A stretch of DNA of 64,000 nt from an uncultured Clostridia bacterium (lineage in GTDB: Bacteria; Bacillota; Clostridia; UMGS1810). Positions 45,069 to 52,152 of the stretch are shown piece by piece (within the stretch, counting starts at the first letter, position 1; each line of letters starts with the position of its first letter). The translations under genes and the position numbers were made by a program. Below the pieces are notes generated by a model that saw nothing but the letters and a program-made list of their open reading frames with translations, made no database searches and had not been told where the DNA came from. The stretch lies in contig CAKSTL010000003.1 in NCBI GenBank assembly GCA_934500875.1, positions 149,189-213,188 of the forward strand, written 5' to 3'.

Positions 45069-45352
45069 AAAGCCGCTCCTTGATAAGTAAGCATTGCCTA
45101 AAAACATATTTTTTGCGCCTTTCTGCGTTAAAAAAACTCGCAATCCGTCAGGATTACTCGCTTTTTTGCCTTGAAATTCATCAAAAAATCTCGTTTTTAA
45201 GGTGCAAAGCAGTTTTGAATATTGGATTTTACAATTCAGACAAGAAATAAAACCTGTCATTATGCTGACGCATATGACAGGTTTTTGACGTAGTATGAAT
45301 TTAAAATGCGGCTTCAAAACCAATGCTTTCTTATCGAGGAGCGGCTAAAGCC
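45069..45352 (+). repeat. Structured inverted-repeat element, copy C (convergent-junction element)
   Basis: A 284-bp element in the same orientation as copy B and about 95% like it in the interior. Arms at 45071-45096 and 45321-45346 pair almost fully (AGCCGCTCC with GGAGCGGCT, then GATAAG/CTTATC, then GCATTG/CAATGC). In the small hairpin, AAACCTGTC pairs with GACAGGTTT where copy B has GCC with GGC, a compensatory change. It fills most of the 321-bp gap between the converging ends of the glycosidase and cwlD-like genes; nothing else was seen there. Confidence 0.88.
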
Positions 45353-45372
45353 GCTCTTATTTTATTATAAAA

Positions 45373-46089
45373 CTAATTATTCTGCGCATCAAAATACTGC
45401 GAAATTCCAAGAAACAGCGACCACGCAATTTTATCCTGATATTCGTCCGTTGTAAGAAGTTTTTCCTCTTCGGGATTGGATAAAAAGCCGCACTCCGCAA
45501 TAACGGATGGAATTTTGCTGTCTTTTAAAATATATATCGAATTATCCGCCGCCTTTGCGATGCGTGTGTTTGAATTGTCAAGGTTATCGATAAACGATTT
45601 TTGAATAGCCTCGCCCAGCACCTTGCTTGATTCCGGCTTCTGCGCATAAAACACCTGTGCGCCTCTGTATTTTTCTTCGGGAAATTTGTTCATATGTATG
45701 CTTACAAAAATATCTGCATTGGGCGTATTTTTAAAGTTTTTTCTTGCCTTTAAGTCGTTTCGCTTTATATCACGGATTTTCCCCTTTTCGTCGGGCGCAA
45801 TGTTTTTATCGTCGCTTCGGGTCATAATTACAAAAGCTCCGCTCTGCTCCAGCAGTCTTTGAAGCTTTTTGCAGATTTTTAAATTTATATCCTTTTCAAG
45901 CACACCGCTTATGCCCACCGCACCGCCGTCGGGCGAACCGTGACCTGCGTCAAGCACAATGCACCTTCCGCTCGGAAGCAAGGCGATTGTCTGCTCATAC
46001 ATTGTAAAATTTGAAATGCTTACGGCAAGCGACGCCGCAATTATTGCAAGACATATAAAATATACTGAAACCGATTTTAAATTCTCCAT
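45373..46089 (-). CDS. cwlD: N-acetylmuramoyl-L-alanine amidase, CwlD-like
   Basis: 238 residues with one N-terminal membrane/signal helix (about 8-28). The Amidase_3 zinc site is complete: His in DAGHGSPDGGAVG, Glu in LEKDIN, His in VSIHMNKFP, and the catalytic Glu in IAECGFLSN. CwlD-type enzymes cut stem peptides from muramic acid, in spore formers to make muramic-lactam in the spore cortex. The length and the SPDGGAVG stretch fit CwlD. It follows a membrane-protein gene on the same strand. Its ribosome binding site GGGGAG lies in the arm of a strong hairpin, followed directly by seven T and the ATG. Confidence 0.82.
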   Translation of the reverse strand: MENLKSVSVYFICLAIIAASLAVSISNFTMYEQTIALLPSGRCIVLDAGHGSPDGGAVGISGVLEKDINLKICKKLQRLLEQSGAFVIMTRSDDKNIAPDEKGKIRDIKRNDLKARKNFKNTPNADIFVSIHMNKFPEEKYRGAQVFYAQKPESSKVLGEAIQKSFIDNLDNSNTRIAKAADNSIYILKDSKIPSVIAECGFLSNPEEEKLLTTDEYQDKIAWSLFLGISQYFDAQNN

Positions 46090-46096
46090 AAAAAAA

Positions 46097-46129
46097 CACT
46101 CCCCATAAGCATAATTATGCTTACGGGGG
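46097..46129 (-). promoter_or_regulatory. Hairpin overlapping the cwlD ribosome binding site
   Basis: A 28-bp palindrome (46101-46128; CCCC and TAAGCATAA with their complements, two mismatched positions). On the minus strand its last arm carries the Shine-Dalgarno GGGGAGTG, then TTTTTTT and ATG. It can act as a terminator, as a block to ribosome binding, or both. Confidence 0.6.
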
Positions 46130-46134
46130 ATGGG

Positions 46135-46680
46135 TTATGATTTGTTTCTTTTTTTGTTTTTAAAAATAATCGGATAAATGTATTTTTCGGCAAATTCAAA
46201 ATTTTTTGTTCCGGCAAGATATCCGAGAAATGCAAATACTATCGGCAAAATGAGCGAAACGGCATAAAATACGTTTGAAATGCCGAGCACGCCTACATAA
46301 ATGCCTTGCCAGAATTTAAAAATTACGTAAAATATATTGAACGAATTTTTATCTTTGACATAAACGGCAACCATAAGCGCAAAAAGTATGTAGGTAGGAA
46401 TTTCGGATATAACCGAAATTGCAAACGGATACGCAAAATTCGGCTTAATCTCGCTTGTTTTTCGTGTGTGAGAGCGCCCTATGTGCCACAAATCGGAATA
46501 CAGCGCCGGAAGATAAAAAAGCAAAATTACAAGCGTATAAATTATGCCGCCCCAAGGCCGCACCACACCGTCGTTATAATAAATAAGACGTGAAAACGGC
46601 AAAACAAACACGAGCGCAACAATGGTATACAATGCGTGATATCCCAAAAGACGGGCGCTTGCTTTATATAAACCCTTCAT
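46135..46680 (-). CDS. Membrane protein of unknown function
   Basis: 181 residues with about five to six hydrophobic helices (about 12-36, 42-65, 83-107, 118-140, 145-167) and a basic C-terminus (KNKKRNKS). No family was recognised. It has an AAGGAG site and a very good promoter, and lies 45 bases upstream of the cwlD-like gene on the same strand, so a link to the envelope is possible but not shown. Confidence 0.65.
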   Translation of the reverse strand: MKGLYKASARLLGYHALYTIVALVFVLPFSRLIYYNDGVVRPWGGIIYTLVILLFYLPALYSDLWHIGRSHTRKTSEIKPNFAYPFAISVISEIPTYILFALMVAVYVKDKNSFNIFYVIFKFWQGIYVGVLGISNVFYAVSLILPIVFAFLGYLAGTKNFEFAEKYIYPIIFKNKKRNKS

Positions 46681-46713
46681 AAAATTCTCCTTATAAATAT
46701 GTTTTATGAAACC

Positions 46714-46741
46714 ATTATATCACTTTTAAGCGTTATGTCAA
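46714..46741 (-). promoter_or_regulatory. Consensus sigma-A promoter of the membrane protein-cwlD pair
   Basis: On the minus strand a perfect TTGACA (46741-46736), 16-base spacer and TATAAT (46719-46714). Confidence 0.78.
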
Positions 46742-46844
46742 ATGTTTTTTTGAAAATTGTGTGCGAGAAAACGTGAGTATTTTAAAGAAAACAAGAGAAA
46801 ATAAAAGTTTGAAAGCAACAAATTAAAATTTTTGAAAAAAGTTC

Positions 46845-46873
46845 TTGACATAAGCGGGGTTTTGTATTACAAT
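46845..46873 (+). promoter_or_regulatory. Sigma-A promoter of rplM-rpsI
   Basis: TTGACA (46845-46850), 17-base spacer and TACAAT (46868-46873). Confidence 0.8.
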
Positions 46874-46875
46874 AT

Positions 46876-46917
46876 AGCTTGTGAGTAAATTTGACAAATG
46901 CAAATTTATATAAAGCT
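46876..46917 (+). promoter_or_regulatory. Leader hairpin of rplM, candidate L13 autoregulatory element
   Basis: AGCTT pairs with AAGCT, and after an internal loop TAAATTTG pairs perfectly with CAAATTTA, forming a hairpin right at the start of the transcript and 12 bases before the GGAGG site. Firmicutes rplM messages often carry an L13-binding leader; identity with that Rfam family is not established here. Confidence 0.45.
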
Positions 46918-46941
46918 TAAACAAATACGGAGGTAAAAAAT

Positions 46942-47379
46942 ATGAGTACATTTATGGCTAAGCCGAATGATGTTGAGAGAAAATGGTATATCATTGACGC
47001 TCAGGACAAACCGCTCGGCAGGGTTGCGAGCGCAGCGGCTTCTATTTTGAGAGGTAAAATCAAACCGTCGTTTACACCGCACGTTGACTGCGGAGATTTT
47101 GTTATCATCATCAACGCTGAAAAAGCTGTTCTTACAGGCAAAAAGCTTGAACAGAAATATTACAGATACCACACAGGCTATGTGGGCGGCTTAAAAGAGG
47201 TTAAATACAAAATTTTAATGCAGGAAAATCCCGAAAAGGCTATGACTCTTGCCGTTAAAGGTATGCTCCCGCATAATACAATCGGTGCAAATTCTCTTAC
47301 ACGTCTGAGAGTTTACAAAGGCAATTCTCATATGCACGACGCACAGAAACCCGAAGTTTACACTGGTGAATTGAGATAA
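46942..47379 (+). CDS. rplM: 50S ribosomal protein L13
   Basis: 145 residues, normal length for L13. Hallmarks are WYIIDAQDKPLGRVAS, GDFVIIINAEKAVLTGKK, KYYRYHTGYVGG and the C-terminal YKGNSHMHDAQKPE. It binds 23S rRNA early in 50S assembly. GGAGG precedes the ATG. It is followed 14 bases later by rpsI, the normal pair, under one promoter and one terminator. Confidence 0.98.
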   Translation: MSTFMAKPNDVERKWYIIDAQDKPLGRVASAAASILRGKIKPSFTPHVDCGDFVIIINAEKAVLTGKKLEQKYYRYHTGYVGGLKEVKYKILMQENPEKAMTLAVKGMLPHNTIGANSLTRLRVYKGNSHMHDAQKPEVYTGELR

Positions 47380-47393
47380 GGAGGAGAATGAAA

Positions 47394-47786
47394 ATGGCAA
47401 ACGCACAGTTTTACGGCACCGGAAGAAGAAAAAAATCTATTGCAAGAGTAAGACTTATTCCCGGTAAAGGCGAAATTAAAATAAATAACAGAACTATCGA
47501 CGATTATTTCGGTTTGGAAACACTTAAGGTTATCGTAAGACAGCCCTTGGTTGCAACCGATAATCTCGGCAAATTCGACGTTGTATGCAAAGTGTCCGGC
47601 GGCGGATTTACAGGTCAGGCAGGCGCTATCCGTCACGGTATTGCAAGAGCGCTTTTGCAGGTTGACGCTGAAAACAGAAAAGCGCTTAAAGCTGCCGGCT
47701 TCTTGACACGTGACCCCAGAATGAAAGAAAGAAAGAAATACGGTCTCAAAGCAGCTCGTCGTGCACCTCAGTTCTCAAAACGTTAA
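47394..47786 (+). CDS. rpsI: 30S ribosomal protein S9
   Basis: 130 residues from the ATG at 47394, preferred over the ATG at 47388 because of spacing to AAGGAGG. Typical S9 features: QFYGTGRRKKSIARVRL, GGGFTGQAGAIRHGIARAL, and the C-terminal GLKAARRAPQFSKR that reaches the tRNA in the P site. Second gene of the rplM-rpsI operon. Confidence 0.98.
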   Translation: MANAQFYGTGRRKKSIARVRLIPGKGEIKINNRTIDDYFGLETLKVIVRQPLVATDNLGKFDVVCKVSGGGFTGQAGAIRHGIARALLQVDAENRKALKAAGFLTRDPRMKERKKYGLKAARRAPQFSKR

Positions 47787-47806
47787 AATTTCTTTATCAA
47801 AAATTC

Positions 47807-47842
47807 AAACCGCCCGAAGGCTTGTGCCTTCAGGCGGTTTTT
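47807..47842 (+). terminator. Intrinsic terminator after rpsI
   Basis: AACCGCC and GAAGG pair with CCTTC and GGCGGTT, followed by TTTT, 20 bases after the stop. Confidence 0.88.
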
Positions 47843-47885
47843 GTTTGTGCCGTTTCTTTAAATAAATTAAGACAAGCATTCAAGT

Positions 47886-47926
47886 AAAAAATTCCCCTAC
47901 ACACTTTTTGCGGCGGGGAATTTTTG
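47886..47926 (-). terminator. Terminator of the leftward amidase gene
   Basis: AAAAATTCCCC and GGGGAATTTTT form a hairpin flanked by A and T runs, so it can work on both strands. It lies 31 bases after the leftward gene's stop. Confidence 0.7.
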
Positions 47927-47956
47927 TTTAAAATACATTATAAATTTACAAATTAA

Positions 47957-49441
47957 TCACGAATTTTTTGCCTTAATAATATTTTGCTTCATAGTTTCAA
48001 GCGACTGTTTAATGCCGTCCGAAATGGAGCGCGCATAGGCATTAAGAGCGTTTTCGTCCGTCATAATCGCCCTGTCGCCCTCGTTTGAAATAAACGCACA
48101 TTCAATCAGCACCGCCGGCATATTCGTTTTGCGAAGCACCCAAAGCCCGGGACGTGACACAATTCCTCTGTCCTTAATATCAACAGCCGCCGCAATTTTT
48201 TTATCAATATTTACCGCAACTTCCTTTGAATTTATGCCGTATTTGCTGCCCGTTGCATCACCGTTGTAAAGCACCATCATACCGCTTATATCGGGACTGT
48301 TTTCCATTGCGTTTATATGAACGCTTACAAAAAGGTCTGCGTCATAGCCGTTTGCAATGTCGGTAATCTCTTTAAGTTCCAGAAATTTATCGGTGTTTCG
48401 GGTGTATTTAACGTTAACGCCTTCAGCTTTAAGAATATCGTAAACCTTGTTTGCAATGGTAAGATTTACGTCCTTTTCGGCAAGCTGTATCTCGCCGTTT
48501 TCGTTTTTGTAAACTGCGCCGGGGTCTTTTCCGCCGTGACCTGCGTCAATAACAACGCAAAGATTGTTTTCGTCACGCGTCTTTGTAAACTCGGAATCCG
48601 AGAGTGTGTTTGAGGTGTCGGACGGGGCGGAAGGATTGTCGGAGTCTGACGGCTTGGAGGGATTGGAATTGTCGGACGGCGGCGTTGTAACTGCGCTTGA
48701 TTTGCTTCCGACGTTAACTGTAAAAATGCCGTCCGCAAAGCTTTTTGTGTACGGCTGGACGCCCTTGCACTCAATAACCACCCTTGCGTAGCTGTCGTGC
48801 TGTGCATAGCGGATTTCCTTCACAAACGTGTTGTCGATTGTAACTTTTGAATCCGCAAATGCAAGTGCGGTGTCGGCAAAGTCCATAACAATGCAGTCGG
48901 AATATGCAAGATATGACGTGTCAGGCTCTTTTTCACCATTGTATTTAATCTGAAAAACACTTTTGTCGTGGCTGTTTTGCGCAAGTTTTATATCAGAAAC
49001 GGTGTAGATGTTTTTGTTTTCTTCCTTAATGATATACACGCTTTTTGTTTTGTCCTCCCATTCAACCTTGCAGCCGAGTGTTTCGCCGATAAATCTTACA
49101 GGCACCATACAGCGGTCGGATATTATAACCGGAGCGCAGTCGAGCGTCACCGATTTTGTGCCGACATATGCGGTATTGCTTCCGACGGTGAGGCTTATTT
49201 CGTCGGTGCCGCCTTTTATTGTAACCTGTTTTTTTTCGCCGTCCCACGAAACCGAGGCGCCGAATGCGTCAAAAACCGCACGTGTGGGGCAGAGCGTTCT
49301 GTCGTTTACAATCTGAACGGGAACATCACAGTCTATCTTTCTGCCGTTTATAAAGAGTGAAATTTCGCCCTTGGCAAAGGCGTATGTAAAAAGCATTGCG
49401 GCAACAATTGCCGCAGCGGTAAGCAAAAACAGTTTTTTCAT
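47957..49441 (-). CDS. Secreted N-acetylmuramoyl-L-alanine amidase with stalk-type and AMIN-like domains
   Basis: 494 residues from the ATG at 49441 (AAGGAG upstream); the longer frame is not supported. A signal peptide is followed by a copper-amine-oxidase-N-like module (about 27-145; TLCPTRAVFDAFGASVSWDG, MVPVRFIGETLGCKVEW), an AMIN-like beta domain (about 150-260), a Ser/Pro/Asp linker near 265-300 and Amidase_3. Zinc site: VIDAGHGGKDPGAV, LAEKDVNLT, VSVHINAM; catalytic Glu in LIECAFISN. It cuts the bond between muramic acid and the stem peptide, probably in cell separation or wall turnover. Confidence 0.92.
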   Translation of the reverse strand: MKKLFLLTAAAIVAAMLFTYAFAKGEISLFINGRKIDCDVPVQIVNDRTLCPTRAVFDAFGASVSWDGEKKQVTIKGGTDEISLTVGSNTAYVGTKSVTLDCAPVIISDRCMVPVRFIGETLGCKVEWEDKTKSVYIIKEENKNIYTVSDIKLAQNSHDKSVFQIKYNGEKEPDTSYLAYSDCIVMDFADTALAFADSKVTIDNTFVKEIRYAQHDSYARVVIECKGVQPYTKSFADGIFTVNVGSKSSAVTTPPSDNSNPSKPSDSDNPSAPSDTSNTLSDSEFTKTRDENNLCVVIDAGHGGKDPGAVYKNENGEIQLAEKDVNLTIANKVYDILKAEGVNVKYTRNTDKFLELKEITDIANGYDADLFVSVHINAMENSPDISGMMVLYNGDATGSKYGINSKEVAVNIDKKIAAAVDIKDRGIVSRPGLWVLRKTNMPAVLIECAFISNEGDRAIMTDENALNAYARSISDGIKQSLETMKQNIIKAKNS

Positions 49442-49571
49442 AATTTTCTCCTTAATTTTAAATACCGATACCATTCTATCACAATTTACAGTCTTTTTCG
49501 ACAAAATATTCAATATGCAATAAAAATGTAACATTTTATTAAAAATAATATAAATTTAAGCGAATTAAATA

Positions 49572-49600
49572 TTGACAAAATGTGATTTGTATTGTATAAT
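49572..49600 (+). promoter_or_regulatory. Consensus sigma-A promoter of the rpmH cluster
   Basis: Perfect TTGACA (49572-49577), 17-base spacer and TATAAT (49595-49600), 74 bases before rpmH. Confidence 0.88.
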
Positions 49601-49673
49601 TAATAACGATTTGTAAAATATGACAAGTATTTTTGCGCTTGTTTATATAGGTAACTTAGGGAGGTGCGTTTTA

Positions 49674-49808
49674 ATGAAAAGAACATATCAGCCGAATGTA
49701 AGACACAGAAGCAAAGTTCACGGTTTCAGAAAAAGAATGTCAACAAGCAATGGCAGAAAAGTTTTAGCTCGCAGAAGATTAAAGGGTAGAAAAGTTTTAT
49801 CTGCGTAA
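49674..49808 (+). CDS. rpmH: 50S ribosomal protein L34
   Basis: 44 residues, the full normal length: MKRTYQPNVRHRSKVHGF, then R-rich segments ending GRKVLSA. GGGAGG precedes the ATG. First gene of the conserved cluster running to parB. dnaA, which usually lies upstream on the other strand, is absent here. Confidence 0.98.
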   Translation: MKRTYQPNVRHRSKVHGFRKRMSTSNGRKVLARRRLKGRKVLSA

Positions 49809-49825
49809 TAAAGGAAACTCCGAAA

Positions 49826-49850
49826 GGCCACAGCGTTTTGTGGTCTTTTT
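49826..49850 (+). terminator. Terminator/attenuator between rpmH and rnpA
   Basis: GGCCACA pairs with TGTGGTC and is followed by TTTTT. It probably lets only part of the transcripts continue into rnpA. Confidence 0.7.
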
Positions 49851-49870
49851 AAGCAACAGGAGGTTTTTGC

Positions 49871-50212
49871 TTGAAGGGGACCGTTAAGCTTAACAGAGAG
49901 TTCAGATATGCGTACAGCCGAGGCAAAAAGGTTGTTACGCCTGCTCTTGTTATGCATTGCAACAAAAACAGGACAGGCATTACAAAATACGGCATTACTG
50001 CGTCCACGGCAATAGGAAAGGCGAATAAGCGCAACAGGGCAAAGCGCCTTATAAGGGAGGCGTACAGGTATTTTTTGCCGGATATCAAAAGAGGGTACAA
50101 TATAATTTTCGCCGCCAGGGCGAAAACTGCCTATATCAGCCTTGACGCCGTGAAAAGCGCTATGGGCGAATGTCTTGAAAAAGCAGGCTTGTTTAAAGAT
50201 GAAAATAATTAA
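49871..50212 (+). CDS. rnpA: Ribonuclease P protein component
   Basis: 113 residues starting at TTG, with AGGAGG seven bases upstream. The signature KANKRNRAKRLIREAYR is present, preceded by the substrate-binding REFRYAYSRGKK. It helps RNase P RNA bind tRNA precursors. It overlaps yidD by 14 bases. Confidence 0.96.
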   Translation: MKGTVKLNREFRYAYSRGKKVVTPALVMHCNKNRTGITKYGITASTAIGKANKRNRAKRLIREAYRYFLPDIKRGYNIIFAARAKTAYISLDAVKSAMGECLEKAGLFKDENN

Positions 50213-50417
50213 CAAGGCCTTGATACGGCTTATTTTGTTTTATCAAAAATATATATCACCGCTTAAAAAACCGTGCTGCAGGTTTTATCCGACCTGCTCC
50301 GAGTACGCACTTTCGGCGGTGAAAAAATACGGGGCTGCCAAGGGAAGCTTTATTGCATTTAAAAGAATACTTCGCTGCAATCCCTTTTGCAAAGGCGGCT
50401 ACGACCCGCTTAAATAA
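50199..50417 (+). CDS. yidD: Membrane protein insertion efficiency factor YidD
   Basis: 72 residues from the ATG at 50199, inside the end of rnpA, as usual. Features are FYQKYISPLK, CCRFYPTCSEYALSAVKKYG and CNPFCKGGYDPL. A small membrane-associated protein that supports YidC-dependent insertion. Confidence 0.95.
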   Translation: MKIINKALIRLILFYQKYISPLKKPCCRFYPTCSEYALSAVKKYGAAKGSFIAFKRILRCNPFCKGGYDPLK

Positions 50418-50455
50418 TTTTTACTGCGCATCCTTTGCGCACGGAGGCGATTGGC

Positions 50456-51391
50456 ATTAATATTTTCAGAGGAATTTCACACGGACTTGGATTTATATTG
50501 AATTTTATATATGGGTTTGTCGGCAATTACGGCGCAGCGCTTGTTATTTTTACAGTTTTTGTAAAGCTTATTTTGCTGCCGCTCAGCGCAAAACAGCAAA
50601 AATCAATGGTAAAAATGCAGCAGGTGCAGCCTAAGCTTAACGAATTGCAGGAAAAGTATAAAAACGATGCGCAAAAGCTTCAGCAGGAGCAAATGAAGCT
50701 TTACAAAGAACATAACGTAAACCCGGCGGGCGGCTGTCTGCCAATGCTTATTCAAATGCCGATACTTTTGTGTTTGTATCAGGTTATTTCTTATCCGCTT
50801 ACGTTTATGCTCCAGATGTCGGCAAGCGAAAGCTGGGCACTGGCAATGAAATATGCTTCCGACGTAGCCGGAAAAAACTTTAATTCTGCGGCGCAGATTG
50901 TGGCGGCTACAAAATCGGGTCTTATTGATTTTGAACTTTTTAAAGGATTTGATTTGTCGCTTATTCCGTGGCAGGGCTTGTCCAAGCCGAACGTTTTGTG
51001 GATTGTGCCGATTTTTGCCGGTTTTACAACGTTTCTGAGCAGTTATATAACAATGAACACATCAAACAAAAAGGCTGAAAAGAAGGACGATGAAAAGCCG
51101 AAAAGGGTTTTAAATCCTGAGGATACAAAGCAGGGCGGCAGTGCGGACCAGGCGCAGGTAATGAATAAATCAATGCTGTATTTTATGCCGTTTTTTACAG
51201 GCTGGATTGCTTTCAGCTATTCTGCGGCGCTCGGTTTTTACTGGGGACTGAGCAATATTCTTTCAATCCTTCAGCAGCTTTATCTTAACAATAAATACGG
51301 CGCAAAATTCAAAGAAGAGGTTAAGGCAATAGAGGACGAAAAGGAAAAGGCACGCAAAGAAAGAAGAAAATTAAAACAAAAAAGAAAATAA
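50456..51391 (+). CDS. yidC: Membrane protein insertase YidC, apparent AUU start
   Basis: 311 residues if read from ATT at 50456. GGAGG (50443-50447) lies eight bases before it. The only upstream normal start in frame (TTG at 50435) is before this site and has none of its own. The resulting start NIFRGISHGLGFILNFIYG fits short Gram-positive YidC proteins. Hydrophobic helices, LLPLSAKQQKSMVKMQ and GGCLPMLIQMPILLCLY are typical, and the C-terminus is basic. It inserts membrane proteins with or without Sec. It stands in the usual place between yidD and jag. Confidence 0.9.
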   Translation: MNIFRGISHGLGFILNFIYGFVGNYGAALVIFTVFVKLILLPLSAKQQKSMVKMQQVQPKLNELQEKYKNDAQKLQQEQMKLYKEHNVNPAGGCLPMLIQMPILLCLYQVISYPLTFMLQMSASESWALAMKYASDVAGKNFNSAAQIVAATKSGLIDFELFKGFDLSLIPWQGLSKPNVLWIVPIFAGFTTFLSSYITMNTSNKKAEKKDDEKPKRVLNPEDTKQGGSADQAQVMNKSMLYFMPFFTGWIAFSYSAALGFYWGLSNILSILQQLYLNNKYGAKFKEEVKAIEDEKEKARKERRKLKQKRK

Positions 51392-51425
51392 TTTTGTTAT
51401 TTTTGATAAATGGGGAGTGATTGTC

Positions 51426-52046
51426 GTGAAATCAATTGAAATGGTCGGCAAAACCGTAGAGGACGCTACAAATTCGGCTCTTAACGAGCTTAACGTTAAA
51501 ATTGAAGATGTTGATGTTGAAGTTCTTGAGGAAGGCTCAAAAGGATTTTTGGGTATGGGCAGCAAGGACGCAAAGGTGAGGGTCACCGTAAAATGCACCC
51601 CCGGAGCAAAAGCGGCTGAGTTTTTGTCGCAGCTCTTTAAGGCTTGGGGGATTGACGTCAAGGTTACCACAGAGCTTGACGGTGATATTCTGAAAGTAAA
51701 GCTTGAGGGCGACGATATGGGTATGGTAATCGGCAAGAGGGGCGAAACGCTCGACGCTTTGCAGCATCTTACAAGCCTTAACGTAAATGTGGGCGACGGC
51801 GATTTTGTAAAGGTTAGCCTCGATACCGAAGGATATCGTGAAAAAAGGGTGAAGACGCTTGAAAATCTTGCGTCGAAGCTTGCTTCAAAGGTTGCGAGAA
51901 CAAGACATAACGTAACGCTTGAACCAATGAATTCTTACGAAAGAAGAATTATTCACGCTTCGCTGCAGAATAATGAATTTGTAACAACATACAGTGTGGG
52001 GCAGTCACCTAACAGAAAAGTTGTAATTGCTTATAACAGAAAATAA
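51426..52046 (+). CDS. jag: RNA-binding protein Jag/KhpB (Jag_N, KH, R3H)
   Basis: 206 residues from GTG at 51426, preferred over the GTG at 51417, which overlaps the GGGGAG site. Jag_N (EMVGKTVEDATNSALNELNV, GSKGFLGMGSK), KH domain (GDDMGMVIGKRGETLDALQH) and R3H domain (SYERRIIHASLQNN) are in order. It binds RNA with KhpA and influences cell division and envelope genes. Follows yidC by 34 bases. Confidence 0.94.
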   Translation: MKSIEMVGKTVEDATNSALNELNVKIEDVDVEVLEEGSKGFLGMGSKDAKVRVTVKCTPGAKAAEFLSQLFKAWGIDVKVTTELDGDILKVKLEGDDMGMVIGKRGETLDALQHLTSLNVNVGDGDFVKVSLDTEGYREKRVKTLENLASKLASKVARTRHNVTLEPMNSYERRIIHASLQNNEFVTTYSVGQSPNRKVVIAYNRK

Positions 52047-52058
52047 TTTGATTTTAAA

Positions 52059-52127
52059 AAGGTTGCCTTTTATAAAGGACTCGAAGATGGAAACGTCTTT
52101 TTTGAGCCGTATAAACAAGGCAGCCTT
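52059..52127 (+). ncRNA. Structured leader between jag and mnmE
   Basis: AAGGTTGCCTT (52059-52069) pairs with AAGGCAGCCTT (52117-52127). Inside, CTC pairs with GAG and AAGATG-GAAA-CGTCTT forms a GNRA-capped hairpin followed by a T-run. It could regulate mnmE or process the message. No known family was recognised. Confidence 0.45.
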
Positions 52128-52152
52128 CATTTGTTTTTGGGACGGTGAAAAT

